Assembly (NCBI RefSeq): GCF_002368395.1
Contig: NZ_AP018254.1
Location: 1,612,001 to 1,676,000, forward strand
Length of the DNA: 64,000 bases
Source of the DNA: Calothrix sp. NIES-3974
GTDB taxonomy: Bacteria > Cyanobacteriota > Cyanobacteriia > Cyanobacteriales > Nostocaceae
Direction of reading: 5' to 3'
Made by a program: the position numbers and the translations under genes. Shown here piece after piece: positions 19,785 to 28,791 of this stretch (positions within the stretch are counted from its first letter, which is position 1; each line of letters opens with the position of its first letter). The notes beneath the pieces are model-generated. The model was not told the DNA's origin, made no database searches, and saw nothing but the letters and a program-made list of their open reading frames with translations.

Positions 19785-20573
19785 ATGCATATGGACACGC
19801 ACAATCAAAGGTCACTCAGTAAGACCCAAGCGACAGTGACCCATCGTCAAACAGCTTGGCAAGATGCGGCGCTAGGACTGGTATCAACCGTCAGTTTTCC
19901 GGCAATCGTGGGGACGGCGGATATGATGTTGAAGTCGGCTGGAGTGCATCTCATTGGTTACGAGAAAATCGGTGGTGGCCATTGTACGGCGATTATCCGT
20001 GGTGGAATTGCTGATGTCCGTTTAGCCGTTGAGACAGGGGAACAAACAGCGAAGGATTTTCAACAGTTTGTTTCCAGTTTGGTGATTCCCCGTCCCTTTC
20101 CCAATTTAAATGTGATTTTGCCGATTACAACACGTTTGAGCGCTTTAACCGATGGCACTAGCTACAGTGTATTGAGTAATCAGGCGATTGGATTGGTAGA
20201 AACCCGTGGCTTTCCGGCAATGGTAGGAGCTGCGGATGCTATGCTGAAAGCTGCCGATGTTCATTTAGCTGCCTATGAAAAAATTGGTGCAGGTCTATGT
20301 ACAGCAATTATTCGTGGTAGTGTGGCAAATGTGGCTGTAGCTGTAGAAGCAGGAATGAATGAAGCCGAAAGAATTGGCGAATTGAATGCCGTTATGGTTA
20401 TTCCCCGTCCTTTGGATGAATTGGAGCATACCTTACCTGTTGCTAGTGTTTGGTTAGAGGAGCGGGAACCGCTACGATTCCCTGTAAATATTAAGGATGC
20501 GGTGAAGGAGACGGAAACGAAACAGTTACCAGATTTAGCCAAGTTGTCGATTAAGGTGATTGAGGAACTATAG
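19785..20573 (+). CDS. ccmO: Carboxysome shell protein CcmO (tandem BMC domains)
   Basis: A 262-residue shell protein with two BMC domains in tandem, which should form pseudohexameric trimers at facet edges. Domain 1 (about 25-120) reads ALGLVSTVSFPAIVGTADMM and YEKIGGGHCTAIIRGG; domain 2 (about 133-225) reads AIGLVETRGFPAMVGAADAM and YEKIGAGLCTAIIRG. The N-terminal 25 residues are extra and polar. It ends the ccm operon, 35 bp after ccmN. The ATG at 19785 is used, with an alternative ATG two codons later. Confidence 0.94.
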   Translation: MHMDTHNQRSLSKTQATVTHRQTAWQDAALGLVSTVSFPAIVGTADMMLKSAGVHLIGYEKIGGGHCTAIIRGGIADVRLAVETGEQTAKDFQQFVSSLVIPRPFPNLNVILPITTRLSALTDGTSYSVLSNQAIGLVETRGFPAMVGAADAMLKAADVHLAAYEKIGAGLCTAIIRGSVANVAVAVEAGMNEAERIGELNAVMVIPRPLDELEHTLPVASVWLEEREPLRFPVNIKDAVKETETKQLPDLAKLSIKVIEEL

Positions 20574-21812
20574 GGAAGAATTTTTTTGTGGTGAGTGGGA
20601 ATAGGGATGAGTTTTTAGAGGCTTATTTTAAAGCAAGGATTTCACCTTAGGAAAACGTTGTACACACCTATTTGGATCGAGGCAGTACAACGAGATAGAC
20701 TATCCCCAAATCAAAAATTTTGCAGGTGTGTAACGTTGGCTGGAAGGCATCTTACGCTTTGCTTGTTATCCGTAATCATATCTTTTTTATCACATCAACG
20801 AAATACCGATTTTCTAATAGGGCGGATAGATGAGACTCTATCTATTTTGCTGCGAATCAATTGTTGACGGTTGACAGGTGACTGTGGAGATGTCGCTATG
20901 CTACCTTTCGTTCGGGGAGTGGGAAAATCCACTTTCATCAGTTTTGGGGGGTTCTTTGTGGTGGCTTTAGCTCCGGAAAGACTTGAGTATAAGGCGCTAC
21001 TACTAACCTTTCCTCATTTTTCACTATTGAAATCGAATTACTAGAGATTGAAAACAAACAACATATACAAAACAAATACAAGTACCAATATCAATATCAA
21101 AAGTAAAGTTTTGGGCAGAGGTAAATTATTTGTCAGTAATTGATGGAAATTTACTGATAGAGTGATAGGAGTAGAAACATTCAGATTTCGCTCTGGGCTT
21201 AATTTATCGGCATCTATAGTAGGGCAATTAAAAACTTCAAACACCAAAATCGAAGGGTTCTGTGAACGATATCATGGGAAAAAAGTAAAAGAGTGGTGAC
21301 AATAAAACTATACAATTACATAAATTGCTCCAGTTTATCTGAATTGGTGCTGCTTACATCTATGCTTGTCATCATTTTTATCAATGTTCAAGCAATGCTG
21401 TGGTTAAAATTACAGTTTGATTGATGGAGGTTGATTGAGGAAGTTGGAATGTGTGGAAAAGTAGTGGAGATGGATGGGGGATGTAGGGATTAATTTGGCT
21501 AATTTCGTCTGTGTATCGACACTCAGAAGTCTGCTGTCAGGATGAAATTCCAAACAGTTTTTGTTTGCAACACCGTAATTAATTTGATATTTTCATTTAT
21601 ACAATGATTGGACTGACGATATTGTTAACATTTCCGCCAGGTGCATGACTCTACAAACTCTAATTTCTCAGATATTATCTATTAAAGATTAAAGTGTCCC
21701 ATGTCCTAGGCTTGATGTGCTTGTTCGCCAAGTCCGAAATGAATCATTGCTGCGGACTAACCTGTACAGCAAAAGTGGAAAGAAAAACAACAGCAAGTAG
21801 AGGAGAACACCC
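20574..21812. other. Long gap between ccmO and the LysR regulator
   Basis: The gap is 1,239 bp. It contains a fragment of the GTTGACGGTTGACAGGTGAC repeat family near 20866-20885 and AT-rich DNA. A TTG-started minus-strand frame at 21041-21247 has a hydrophobic tail but no ribosome binding site. I see no gene I can support. The LysR gene promoter must lie in the last few hundred bases. Confidence 0.4.
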
Positions 21813-22727
21813 TTGAATCAAGCGACCTTACACCAACTCAAGGTGTTCGAGGCAGCTGCACGTCACGGCAGTTTTACACGTGCGGCGGAAGAACTATTTT
21901 TGACTCAACCAACGGTTTCGATGCAGATTAAACAACTCACGAAATCGGTGGGTTTGCCATTGTTTGAGCAAGTAGGAAAACGTTTATATTTGACGGAAGC
22001 TGGAAGGGAATTATTTGCGACTTGTCGGCAAATTTTTGAGACGATTGCCCAATTTGAAATGAAGGTAGCTGACTTAAAAGGATTAAAGCAAGGTCAGTTA
22101 CGTTTAGCGGTAATTACAACAGCTAAATATTTTATTCCCAGACTTTTAGGTCCATTTTGTCAACTTTATCCTGGTATTGATATCTCTTTGCAGGTGACTA
22201 ACCATGAAGGAATTATCGAACGCATGATTAGTAACCAGGATGATTTGTACATTATGAGTCAAGTCCCTGAGCATTTGGATGTCAATTGTGAGCCGTTTTT
22301 AGAAAATCCCCTGGTGGTATTAGCACCCCTGAATCATCCTTTAGCGAAAGAAAAAAATATCCCCATTTCCCAATTAAGCAATGAGCCATTTATTATGCGC
22401 GAACCGGGGTCAGGGACGCGACGTGCAGTGCAAAAGCTGTTCGATGAGCATGGTGTGAATGTGAAAGTAAAATTAGAATTGGGAAGTAACGAGGCGATTA
22501 AACAAGCGATCGCAGGTGGTTTAGGAATTTCGGTGTTATCCCGCCATACTTTGATTCCGGATGCGGGGGATTTGAGTATCTTGGATGTGGAATATTTCCC
22601 AATTAAGCGTACTTGGTATATGGTGCATCCTAACGGAAAGCAACTTTCCATCGTTGCTCGTACCTATCATGATTATTTGTTGGAAGCCGCAAAACAAGCC
22701 GTGGTTTGGGAGCGGGAAAAGGAGTGA
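21813..22727 (+). CDS. cmpR: LysR-type regulator of the CmpR/NdhR (CcmR) group
   Basis: A 304-residue LysR regulator. The winged-helix DNA-binding domain is at residues 4-62 (TLHQLKVFEAAARHGSFTRA, LTQPTVSMQIKQLTKSVGLP). The effector-binding domain follows, with VNCEPFLENPLVVLAPLNHP and MREPGSGTRRAVQKLFDEHG. The N-terminal sequence resembles CmpR/NdhR, the low-CO2 regulators sensing 2-phosphoglycolate or ribulose bisphosphate and 2-oxoglutarate, more than RbcR. Its place behind the ccm operon supports control of carbon-uptake genes. TTG is the first codon of the frame at 21813, with GTAGAGGAGAACACCC just upstream. The symbol cmpR is my best guess within that group. Confidence 0.85.
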   Translation: MNQATLHQLKVFEAAARHGSFTRAAEELFLTQPTVSMQIKQLTKSVGLPLFEQVGKRLYLTEAGRELFATCRQIFETIAQFEMKVADLKGLKQGQLRLAVITTAKYFIPRLLGPFCQLYPGIDISLQVTNHEGIIERMISNQDDLYIMSQVPEHLDVNCEPFLENPLVVLAPLNHPLAKEKNIPISQLSNEPFIMREPGSGTRRAVQKLFDEHGVNVKVKLELGSNEAIKQAIAGGLGISVLSRHTLIPDAGDLSILDVEYFPIKRTWYMVHPNGKQLSIVARTYHDYLLEAAKQAVVWEREKE

Positions 22728-22824
22728 TAAATCATAAATAAAGGCGGAAAGACGGGAAGATTTGGCAACACTAGTTAAGCAAAGTTGATCTCAGATAATC
22801 CAAAATCTCAAATCCAAAATCCCT

Positions 22825-24444
22825 ATGAGTCGTTTGCTGGTTGAGACTAAAATTATAGCTGTGACGGTGTATCAAGACCGTGCTTTGGTAAAGCGTCGCG
22901 GTGTTGTGCGTGTTGGTGGTGGAGAAAATGGGGTTGGTTTGTCACTGGAGCAGGAATTGATGGTGACAAATTTACCCATGACTGTGAATGGGGATTCGGT
23001 ACGGGTTGGCGGTGTGGGTAGTGTTCCCGTGAAGTTGTTTGGTGCTAGGTGTGAACGGATTTATACCACTGAACCAGTGGGAACGCGAGCAGCCCAGTTG
23101 ACCCAACAAATTGAAGAGGTGGAAGCCGAAAAACGTTCCTTGGATGCACAATTAGAAGCTTTGGCTTTGCAGTCGAGTTTTTTGCAGGGGTTGCGAGAGA
23201 AAACTGAAGAACAGGTAGCGATTAGTTTGGCGCGTAAGAATATGAATTTGAGTGATACCCTGGATTTGCTGAATTTCTTGGGTAGTCAGTACGGTGAATA
23301 TGCGATCGCGTCGGAGGATTATAAGGCTCAAAAGCGTGTCCTGGATCAACGGTTGCAGGTGTTGCGGGCAAATTTAGAACAGGTGCAAACTCCCCAGCCG
23401 AAACAAAGTTTGCATGTGATTATTCCCATCAGTGCTGCGGAGGAGGGGGAATTTGAGTTGGAGTTGTCCTATGTTGTCGGTTATGCGAATTGGCGACCCT
23501 TGTACGATGTGCGGGTGGATACTTCTGGTGGTAGGGTAAATGTAAGCTATCTGGCGGAAATTACCCAAAATACCGGGGAAGATTGGCAAGGGGTCAAACT
23601 CCAGCTTTCCACCGCGAAACCAGGATTAGGAACCTTACCACCCCAACTGGAACCCTGGTATGTGGATATTCCCTCCCCTCCCACCTTAGCTGCGATGCCT
23701 AGTGTAACCCGTGATGTCGGCATGAACAAGCGATCACAGTTAATGACTATGACGGATGAATTTATGGATGAAGTTGCTCAACCCGCAATTATGGCGGAAA
23801 CTGTCACTGCTGCGGTGACGAAGACGGGTAGTGTTGTCAGCTTTGATTTACCGGGAACTGTGAATGTTCAAAGTGATGGTACACCCCATAAAACCACCAT
23901 ATTCAGTGATGATTTTCCCTGTAACTTTGTCCATATTGCCATGCCGCGCCTAGTTAGTTTTGCCTATTTACAAGCCGACATTCAAAATCATCGTCAAGGG
24001 GTGGTGTTATTACCGGGTAAAGTGAATATCTTTCGTGATGAGGTGTTTGTGGGGACAACTAACCTAGACAATATTGCTCCCGGTGAAAAATTTAAAATCA
24101 ATCTGGGGATAGATGAAAATATTAAAATTAACCGTGAATTAGTAGAACGGCAGGTAGATAAAAAACTAATTGGTAGCGATCGCAAGATTACCTACGCCTA
24201 TCGAATCTCATTAGAAAATCTCAGCGATCGCGAGATTAAGATCAAATTGAGTGAACAAATCCCCAAAAGTCGCCACGAAAAAATTAAAGTTCGTCTGACC
24301 AGTGTCAATCCCTCTACCCAAGTTAGTGATATGGGTATTTTAGAATGGCAGTTGCAATTAGGAGCAAATGTCAAACAGGAAATCTACTATCAATTTAGTG
24401 TGGAGTATCCCAGTAGTCTCACCGTAGTCGGTTTAGATATTTGA
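22825..24444 (+). CDS. MuiA-family (DUF4140/DUF4139) protein
   Basis: A 539-residue member of the family called mucoidy inhibitor MuiA. The N-terminal DUF4140 domain has IIAVTVYQDRALVKRRGVV; a coiled coil spans about residues 90-190; the C-terminal DUF4139 beta domain has ELSYVVGYANWRPLYDVRVD, ITQNTGEDWQGVKLQLSTAK and LENLSDREIKIKLSEQIPKS. The family is widespread, and its biochemical role is not established. No signal peptide is seen, so it may be cytosolic. The ATG comes directly after an AATCCAAAATC repeat, and no clear ribosome binding site is visible. Confidence 0.85.
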   Translation: MSRLLVETKIIAVTVYQDRALVKRRGVVRVGGGENGVGLSLEQELMVTNLPMTVNGDSVRVGGVGSVPVKLFGARCERIYTTEPVGTRAAQLTQQIEEVEAEKRSLDAQLEALALQSSFLQGLREKTEEQVAISLARKNMNLSDTLDLLNFLGSQYGEYAIASEDYKAQKRVLDQRLQVLRANLEQVQTPQPKQSLHVIIPISAAEEGEFELELSYVVGYANWRPLYDVRVDTSGGRVNVSYLAEITQNTGEDWQGVKLQLSTAKPGLGTLPPQLEPWYVDIPSPPTLAAMPSVTRDVGMNKRSQLMTMTDEFMDEVAQPAIMAETVTAAVTKTGSVVSFDLPGTVNVQSDGTPHKTTIFSDDFPCNFVHIAMPRLVSFAYLQADIQNHRQGVVLLPGKVNIFRDEVFVGTTNLDNIAPGEKFKINLGIDENIKINRELVERQVDKKLIGSDRKITYAYRISLENLSDREIKIKLSEQIPKSRHEKIKVRLTSVNPSTQVSDMGILEWQLQLGANVKQEIYYQFSVEYPSSLTVVGLDI

Positions 24445-24847
24445 ATTTGTTTAAGGCTTGCTGAAAAATAGTAAAGATGCAATATATCGTATCTCTATAT
24501 CTTGTAAGCTTTCAGGGGTATTTTAGTCGCAAAAAGTGCTTTCCAAATGGGCGTATAAAGCTCTAATATCGATTCTCTCGTACTTTGCCATAAATGAAAC
24601 TAGAATCATCAATGGTTACAGCCCCTGATATGTAGCACCCATTAGCGCAAAAGACATAATACCATTTCACTCAAATTTTGACACATTTTCTTCCCCTGCT
24701 TCCGAAAGCTCCCATAAATATATCAACACCAAAGAAAATTTGTAGCCGTATACGCGCGTAGCGCAAAAGTAGATGATTTAAAACTATTCCCTAATCCCTA
24801 TTCCCGACTCCCTACCCTCACTAAAAAACTTTTTCCCCAGACCCTAA
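24445..24847. other. Gap between two convergent genes
   Basis: A 403-bp region between the convergent muiA-like and ltrA-like genes. A degenerate family A palindrome (GATGCAATATATCGTATCTC) lies near 24476-24498. The last 60 bases contain CCCTAATCCCTATTCCC-type tandem repeats. No gene is seen. Confidence 0.4.
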
Positions 24848-26242
24848 TTAAAAATAACGGGTTTCCCGTCGATCATCCTTACGGTCATCCCGTCGATCGT
24901 CCCTTCTTTCATCCCGACGGTCATCACCCTTGTCATTGCGTTTATCATCTTTCTTTTCATCACGCTTATCGCTATAACTACCATCGCTGCGTTTTTTATC
25001 CCGCTTTTCCTCCCCATCATACTCATCGCGATCGCTGGTTAACACACGAATCAGAAACATCCCCGTCAAACAAAACAAATACAAGGGAACAATTACCCGC
25101 TCCGACAGCAACCCACAACCAATCGCGACCCCCGCAGAGGCAAAATAAGCTCCAGCATCACTAATAGCCCGTCGTTTGGCTAAAATCGGGGAAGCAGCCC
25201 AAATTAACCCCAAACTAATCATACACACACCCACCGCCCCCGCTAACAACCACCCAGTGGTAAAGCCGATAATATTTCCCGGAAAAGTTCTAATTGCTTC
25301 TTGAAACCCAACCGCAATCACGGGAATTGATGCATGGAGGGGTAAATGGCTATAAGTCCACAGCCAAAACTCCCGCAACTGGGTGGAAACTTGGGTTTTT
25401 TGGGGGTCTATTACCCGCGAACTCTCGTAATAGTCCCACCAAATCCCCAATACAAACACTAGCCCTAAACCTGCTGCAATACTTGTTTCGGGAAGAGAAA
25501 AAAACCGTCGCAACGAAATCGATTGAATCGTCGTAATTACGGCTGCACCCATCATCACAATCGTGAATATACCAAATCTTTCCCGCAAATGGGCAAAATT
25601 GGCTGGAAATTTCACACTACCCTTCCCAGCACTAATGGGTGTGAAAAACTCAATCGCCAAACCAATTCCCCACATGATATAACTCGAAGGTGCAGGAACC
25701 GCAATCCCGATTAACCAGGTTCCCAAACCAATTCCATAGCCTTGTACCAACCTTCCCGTTAACCCACTCGCTTCCGGAATCGCTTGTCCAGCACGGATAT
25801 ATTGAATTAAAGTTAAACTCCGTGTTGATACATAGGCAGTTGCAAAAATTGTATCCGCTGCATCAAATGTAAAAGGGACAGAAAACGCCATTATCGCCAT
25901 CCCCACCATTGCCGAAAAGGCATGTAAACGTTGAATTATCTCCCCACAATCAAACCTAGCCACATAAAAATTATAGTCACACCAGGTCCACCATAGGGGT
26001 AAAAACAGCAACCCGTAACGTCCTAACTCATCCCAATCGTATTCAATCGCTAACTGTCGGGTTAACTCAAAAATGACTGCGATCGCAACTAAGTCATATA
26101 ATAATCCCAGCCAGTTACTGTGGCGGTCATCACGGTCATTGTCCCGCAGACGTGGCTTTTGCGAGAATTGGCGGTTGAAGCGGCGCATGACATACTTGAT
26201 AAAACGGATTATCCATAAATCTAGGCAATTAATCCAATTCAA
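24848..26242 (-). CDS. LtrA-like membrane protein with charged repetitive tail
   Basis: Low-temperature-requirement-A family integral membrane protein. The family hallmark NWLGLLYDLVAIAVIFELTR is near residue 43, followed by about 11 hydrophobic segments up to residue 400. The family is conserved but its function is not settled. The last 60 residues are an unusual run of D, R and K (KRDEKKDDKRNDKGDDRRD and onward), encoded by near-repeats of GACGATCGACGGGATGAC-like DNA; this tail is probably disordered. The given start is TTG; the ATG at 26188 (18 codons later, MRRFNRQF) is as likely, since family members begin shortly before the WL-x-L-x-YDL motif. Confidence 0.75.
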   Translation of the reverse strand: MNWINCLDLWIIRFIKYVMRRFNRQFSQKPRLRDNDRDDRHSNWLGLLYDLVAIAVIFELTRQLAIEYDWDELGRYGLLFLPLWWTWCDYNFYVARFDCGEIIQRLHAFSAMVGMAIMAFSVPFTFDAADTIFATAYVSTRSLTLIQYIRAGQAIPEASGLTGRLVQGYGIGLGTWLIGIAVPAPSSYIMWGIGLAIEFFTPISAGKGSVKFPANFAHLRERFGIFTIVMMGAAVITTIQSISLRRFFSLPETSIAAGLGLVFVLGIWWDYYESSRVIDPQKTQVSTQLREFWLWTYSHLPLHASIPVIAVGFQEAIRTFPGNIIGFTTGWLLAGAVGVCMISLGLIWAASPILAKRRAISDAGAYFASAGVAIGCGLLSERVIVPLYLFCLTGMFLIRVLTSDRDEYDGEEKRDKKRSDGSYSDKRDEKKDDKRNDKGDDRRDERRDDRRDDRKDDRRETRYF

Positions 26243-26636
26243 GCTGTTATTCTCGTCAAATTGGTCAAAATAGGGAAGTTAGTCAGTTACGAATACGGTC
26301 GTCAGGAGACAGGAGACATAGGAAACAAAAAAAATTAGCGTTGCTGAATCCAGGTATGAATAAAATGTAGAAAATGTAGAGACGCGTTAGCGTTCAGTTC
26401 CTCTGAAAGAGGCTATATCGCGTCTCCATCAGGGTTTTACACATCCAAAGAATCAATTTCATACATCAAATCAGCAATGTCAAAAAAATTTAGCGTTGCG
26501 GAACAGGAGTATTAATTCATATTTTGAACATTATCATCCACAAAGATTCCGTAAGTCCTTGCGTCCTTACGTAAGTCCAATTCATACCTTTAACTCCAAC
26601 ACCCCTTATTTTCAAAAATCCACAATCTGAACAAAC
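26243..26636. repeat. Repeat-filled gap upstream of tlyA
   Basis: A composite repeat region. AGCGTTGCTGAATCCAGGTA at about 26337 is echoed by AGCGTTGCGGAACAGGAGTA at about 26495 and by GCGTTGCTGAATTTGGGTAT at 8222. A family A palindrome is split by an insertion of CGTTCAGTTCCTCTGAAAGA between its arms (26379-26428). The segment 26433-26476 matches 1808-1850. No gene is seen. Confidence 0.55.
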
Positions 26637-27482
26637 GTGAATAAACAACGCCTTGATACCCTTCTAGTCGAACTTAATCTTTGCACTTCCCGCAGTTTAG
26701 CCCAACGTCTAATTCAAGCGGGGGAGGTGACGGTTAATGGTGAGATTATAGATAAAGCTGGAACGGAGGTACATCCAACAGCAGATATTAAAATCAAGCA
26801 AAAATCCCGCTTTGTTTCCCGTGGTGGTGAAAAACTAGCCAAAGCTCTAGATGTATTTCAAATTCATGTCACCGGAAGGATTTGTCTAGATGCAGGTATT
26901 TCCACCGGTGGATTTACTGATTGTCTACTACAAGCGGGAGCAAAATTAGTTTACGGTGTTGATGTTGGTTACGGACAGGTTGATTGGAAGTTGCGCAATG
27001 ATGAAAGGGTAATTTTATTAGAACGGACTAATATTCGTCACCTTAAACCAGAAGATTTATATCAAAAATCCCCTGTGACAATGGAGACGACAGAGGATTT
27101 TGCTGACTTAATTGTAGTTGACGTTTCTTTTATTTCTGTCACGAAGATTTTGGCTGTACTATGGCAACTTTCCCAACCACCACGGGAAATGGTATTACTT
27201 GTGAAGCCCCAATTTGAAGTTGGTAAAAACCGCGTCGGCAAAAAAGGCGTTGTCCGTGATTACCGTGACCATGCGGATGCAATTTCCCAGGTTTTAAAGG
27301 CGGCAACTGAGTTAGGATGGTTCTATAGAGGTTTAACTTGGTCGCCAATTACTGGTCCTGCGGGTAACATTGAATATCTGCTGTGGTTAGGGATGGAAAA
27401 TCATCAAAGTTCATCTCCCTCCCTGAACTATGACCAGATTCAAGAATTAACCCAACAGGCAACATTTGTCTTGAATAATTAA
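26637..27482 (+). CDS. tlyA: TlyA-family rRNA 2'-O-methyltransferase
   Basis: A 281-residue protein with an N-terminal S4 RNA-binding domain (about 3-62, RLDTLLVELNLCTSRSLAQR) and a FtsJ-like SAM methyltransferase domain (motif I CLDAGISTGGFTDCLLQAGA near residue 82; VDVSFISVTKIL and VLLVKPQFEVGK later). TlyA proteins methylate riboses in 16S and/or 23S rRNA; the hemolysin label in databases is historical. It starts with GTG at 26637 after repeat-rich DNA and has no obvious partner gene. Confidence 0.92.
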   Translation: MNKQRLDTLLVELNLCTSRSLAQRLIQAGEVTVNGEIIDKAGTEVHPTADIKIKQKSRFVSRGGEKLAKALDVFQIHVTGRICLDAGISTGGFTDCLLQAGAKLVYGVDVGYGQVDWKLRNDERVILLERTNIRHLKPEDLYQKSPVTMETTEDFADLIVVDVSFISVTKILAVLWQLSQPPREMVLLVKPQFEVGKNRVGKKGVVRDYRDHADAISQVLKAATELGWFYRGLTWSPITGPAGNIEYLLWLGMENHQSSSPSLNYDQIQELTQQATFVLNN

Positions 27483-27617
27483 TAATTCGTAATTCGTAAT
27501 AGCCTACGGCAATGCTTCGCGTACGTAATTCGTAATAGCCTACGGCAAGCTGCTATGGGTCTACGTAATACCAGCTACGCGGGAAGCGAGCTACGTGATT
27601 CGTGATTACGAATTAAG
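27481..27617. repeat. TTCGTAATAGCCTACGGCA repeat block
   Basis: Two copies of TTCGTAATAGCCTACGGCA alternate with TACGTAAT and ACGCGGGAAGCGAGC segments, closing with GATTCGTGATTACGAATTA. It begins at the tlyA stop codon. It is the same family, in opposite orientation, as the block at 10925-11022. Confidence 0.6.
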
Positions 27618-27628
27618 TTGAAAACATC

Positions 27629-27907
27629 CTAAACGTCATATACCCGACATTCATCCGCTTCTGGATTTTCGTCACAGTAAATTTCAAAGTTATTTTTTAG
27701 TTTCTGATTTTGTTGACGGTGGGCTTTTTCTGCATGTAACTCTTCCACGATATCCCAAGCCACTGCACAGGAACTTGAAGCATCACCATTAATTTTACAG
27801 GTATTGCGGGCTTCGTTTACTGCTGCTAAAATCGCTGCTTCTAGTGCAGTCATTTGCTCTTCGACTACATCAACTTGTGCGTTAATTAATTCTAGTGTTG
27901 TTGACAT
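27629..27907 (-). CDS. cp12: Calvin-cycle regulatory protein CP12
   Basis: CP12 is a small, mostly disordered protein that in the dark bridges GAPDH and phosphoribulokinase into an inactive complex. At 92 residues this one is slightly longer than usual at the N-terminus. Both redox cysteine pairs are kept: NTCKINGDASSSCAVAWDIV (Cys-x8-Cys with the AWDxVEE core) and YCDENPEADECRVYDV at the C-terminus, which inserts into the GAPDH active site. It is transcribed divergently from a carbonic-anhydrase-like gene, sharing a 227-bp promoter region. Confidence 0.92.
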   Translation of the reverse strand: MSTTLELINAQVDVVEEQMTALEAAILAAVNEARNTCKINGDASSSCAVAWDIVEELHAEKAHRQQNQKLKNNFEIYCDENPEADECRVYDV

Positions 27908-28134
27908 AACTCACCTACCTTCCCTAATATCGGTCGTAAAAATCTCTATCCCCACCGTGACATATATATCTCGATGTGTGGTAGATTTTGGCTTTTATTT
28001 GATAAACGTTGATATAAGTTTATTTTTTGCAGTAATAATATACTTCCTCTTATGGATAAATCGTATCTAGAGTTACAGTAATTTTTAAACAACCTGATAA
28101 ACACCTGATTCAGGGTTCAATTGCACCTACAAAA

Positions 28135-28713
28135 ATGACACAAAATATTCATCAACAAAACCAGCTGTCCCACACCCATCAATGTCCTTGTTGTCAGCAC
28201 TCAACTAGTCGTCGTTATTTTCTTAAATCCTTACTTCCAAGTGTATTCGCATTGAATATTCTGCAATCAACCACACCTGCAAAAGCTGCAACCCATCCCG
28301 CAAAAGCTTTAGTTTTAAGTTGTATCGACTTCCGTTTTGTAAACGCAGAAAACTTATTTTTAAGCAAACAACATTTAACAGGTGAATATGATTGGACTGC
28401 TTTAGCTGGTGCTTCCTTGGCTATTAGCGGATTTCCCCACCCATCTGATTCCGAAGCCTTTTGGGATCAGTTGGATTTATCCTATCGTTTACATCATATC
28501 AACAAAGTGATTATTATTGATCATCAAGACTGTGGTGCCTATGCAACCATGATTGACCCCCACCTCAGTCAAGACCCTGTGCGGGAATTACAAGTGCATA
28601 CAGAATACCTAAATCGAGCATACCAATCAATCCGCGATCGCTATCCCCATATTCAGGTGGAACTTTATTTCGCAACCCTCAACAAAGGTGAAATAAAAAC
28701 TATCCTACCCTAA
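28135..28713 (+). CDS. Exported beta-carbonic-anhydrase-like protein (Tat signal)
   Basis: A 192-residue protein. Residues 26-32 read SRRYFLK, a twin-arginine motif, followed by a hydrophobic stretch and TTPAKAAT, a plausible signal-peptidase site near residue 52. The mature part has SCIDFRF (Cys63, Asp65, Arg67) and DHQDCGAY (His130, Cys133), the three zinc ligands and Asp-Arg dyad of beta-carbonic anhydrases. The domain is short, so it may be a minimal or divergent enzyme. If active it would interconvert CO2 and bicarbonate in the periplasm. A cysteine cluster (HQCPCCQH) precedes the Tat motif. It is divergent from cp12, which supports a carbon-metabolism role. Confidence 0.75.
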   Translation: MTQNIHQQNQLSHTHQCPCCQHSTSRRYFLKSLLPSVFALNILQSTTPAKAATHPAKALVLSCIDFRFVNAENLFLSKQHLTGEYDWTALAGASLAISGFPHPSDSEAFWDQLDLSYRLHHINKVIIIDHQDCGAYATMIDPHLSQDPVRELQVHTEYLNRAYQSIRDRYPHIQVELYFATLNKGEIKTILP

Positions 28714-28737
28714 ATATCTGGGAATCATATCACTGTA

Positions 28738-28780
28738 GTAGAGACGACCCGTGGGGTCGTCTCTACCCCACGGGTCGTCT
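28738..28780. repeat. Family B palindrome, compound copy
   Basis: GACGACCCGTGGGGTCGTC with flanking GTAGA/TCTAC, followed directly by an extra CCCCACGGGTCGTCT arm. It lies between the convergent carbonic-anhydrase-like gene and the next minus-strand gene, where it could fold as a transcript hairpin. Confidence 0.65.
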
Positions 28781-28791
28781 ATCCCGATTAA

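Noticed and set aside
21041-21247. 68-codon minus-strand ORF with a hydrophobic tail
   Set aside because: TTG start without ribosome binding site in AT-rich DNA; the hydrophobic run follows from TTA/ATA-rich sequence.
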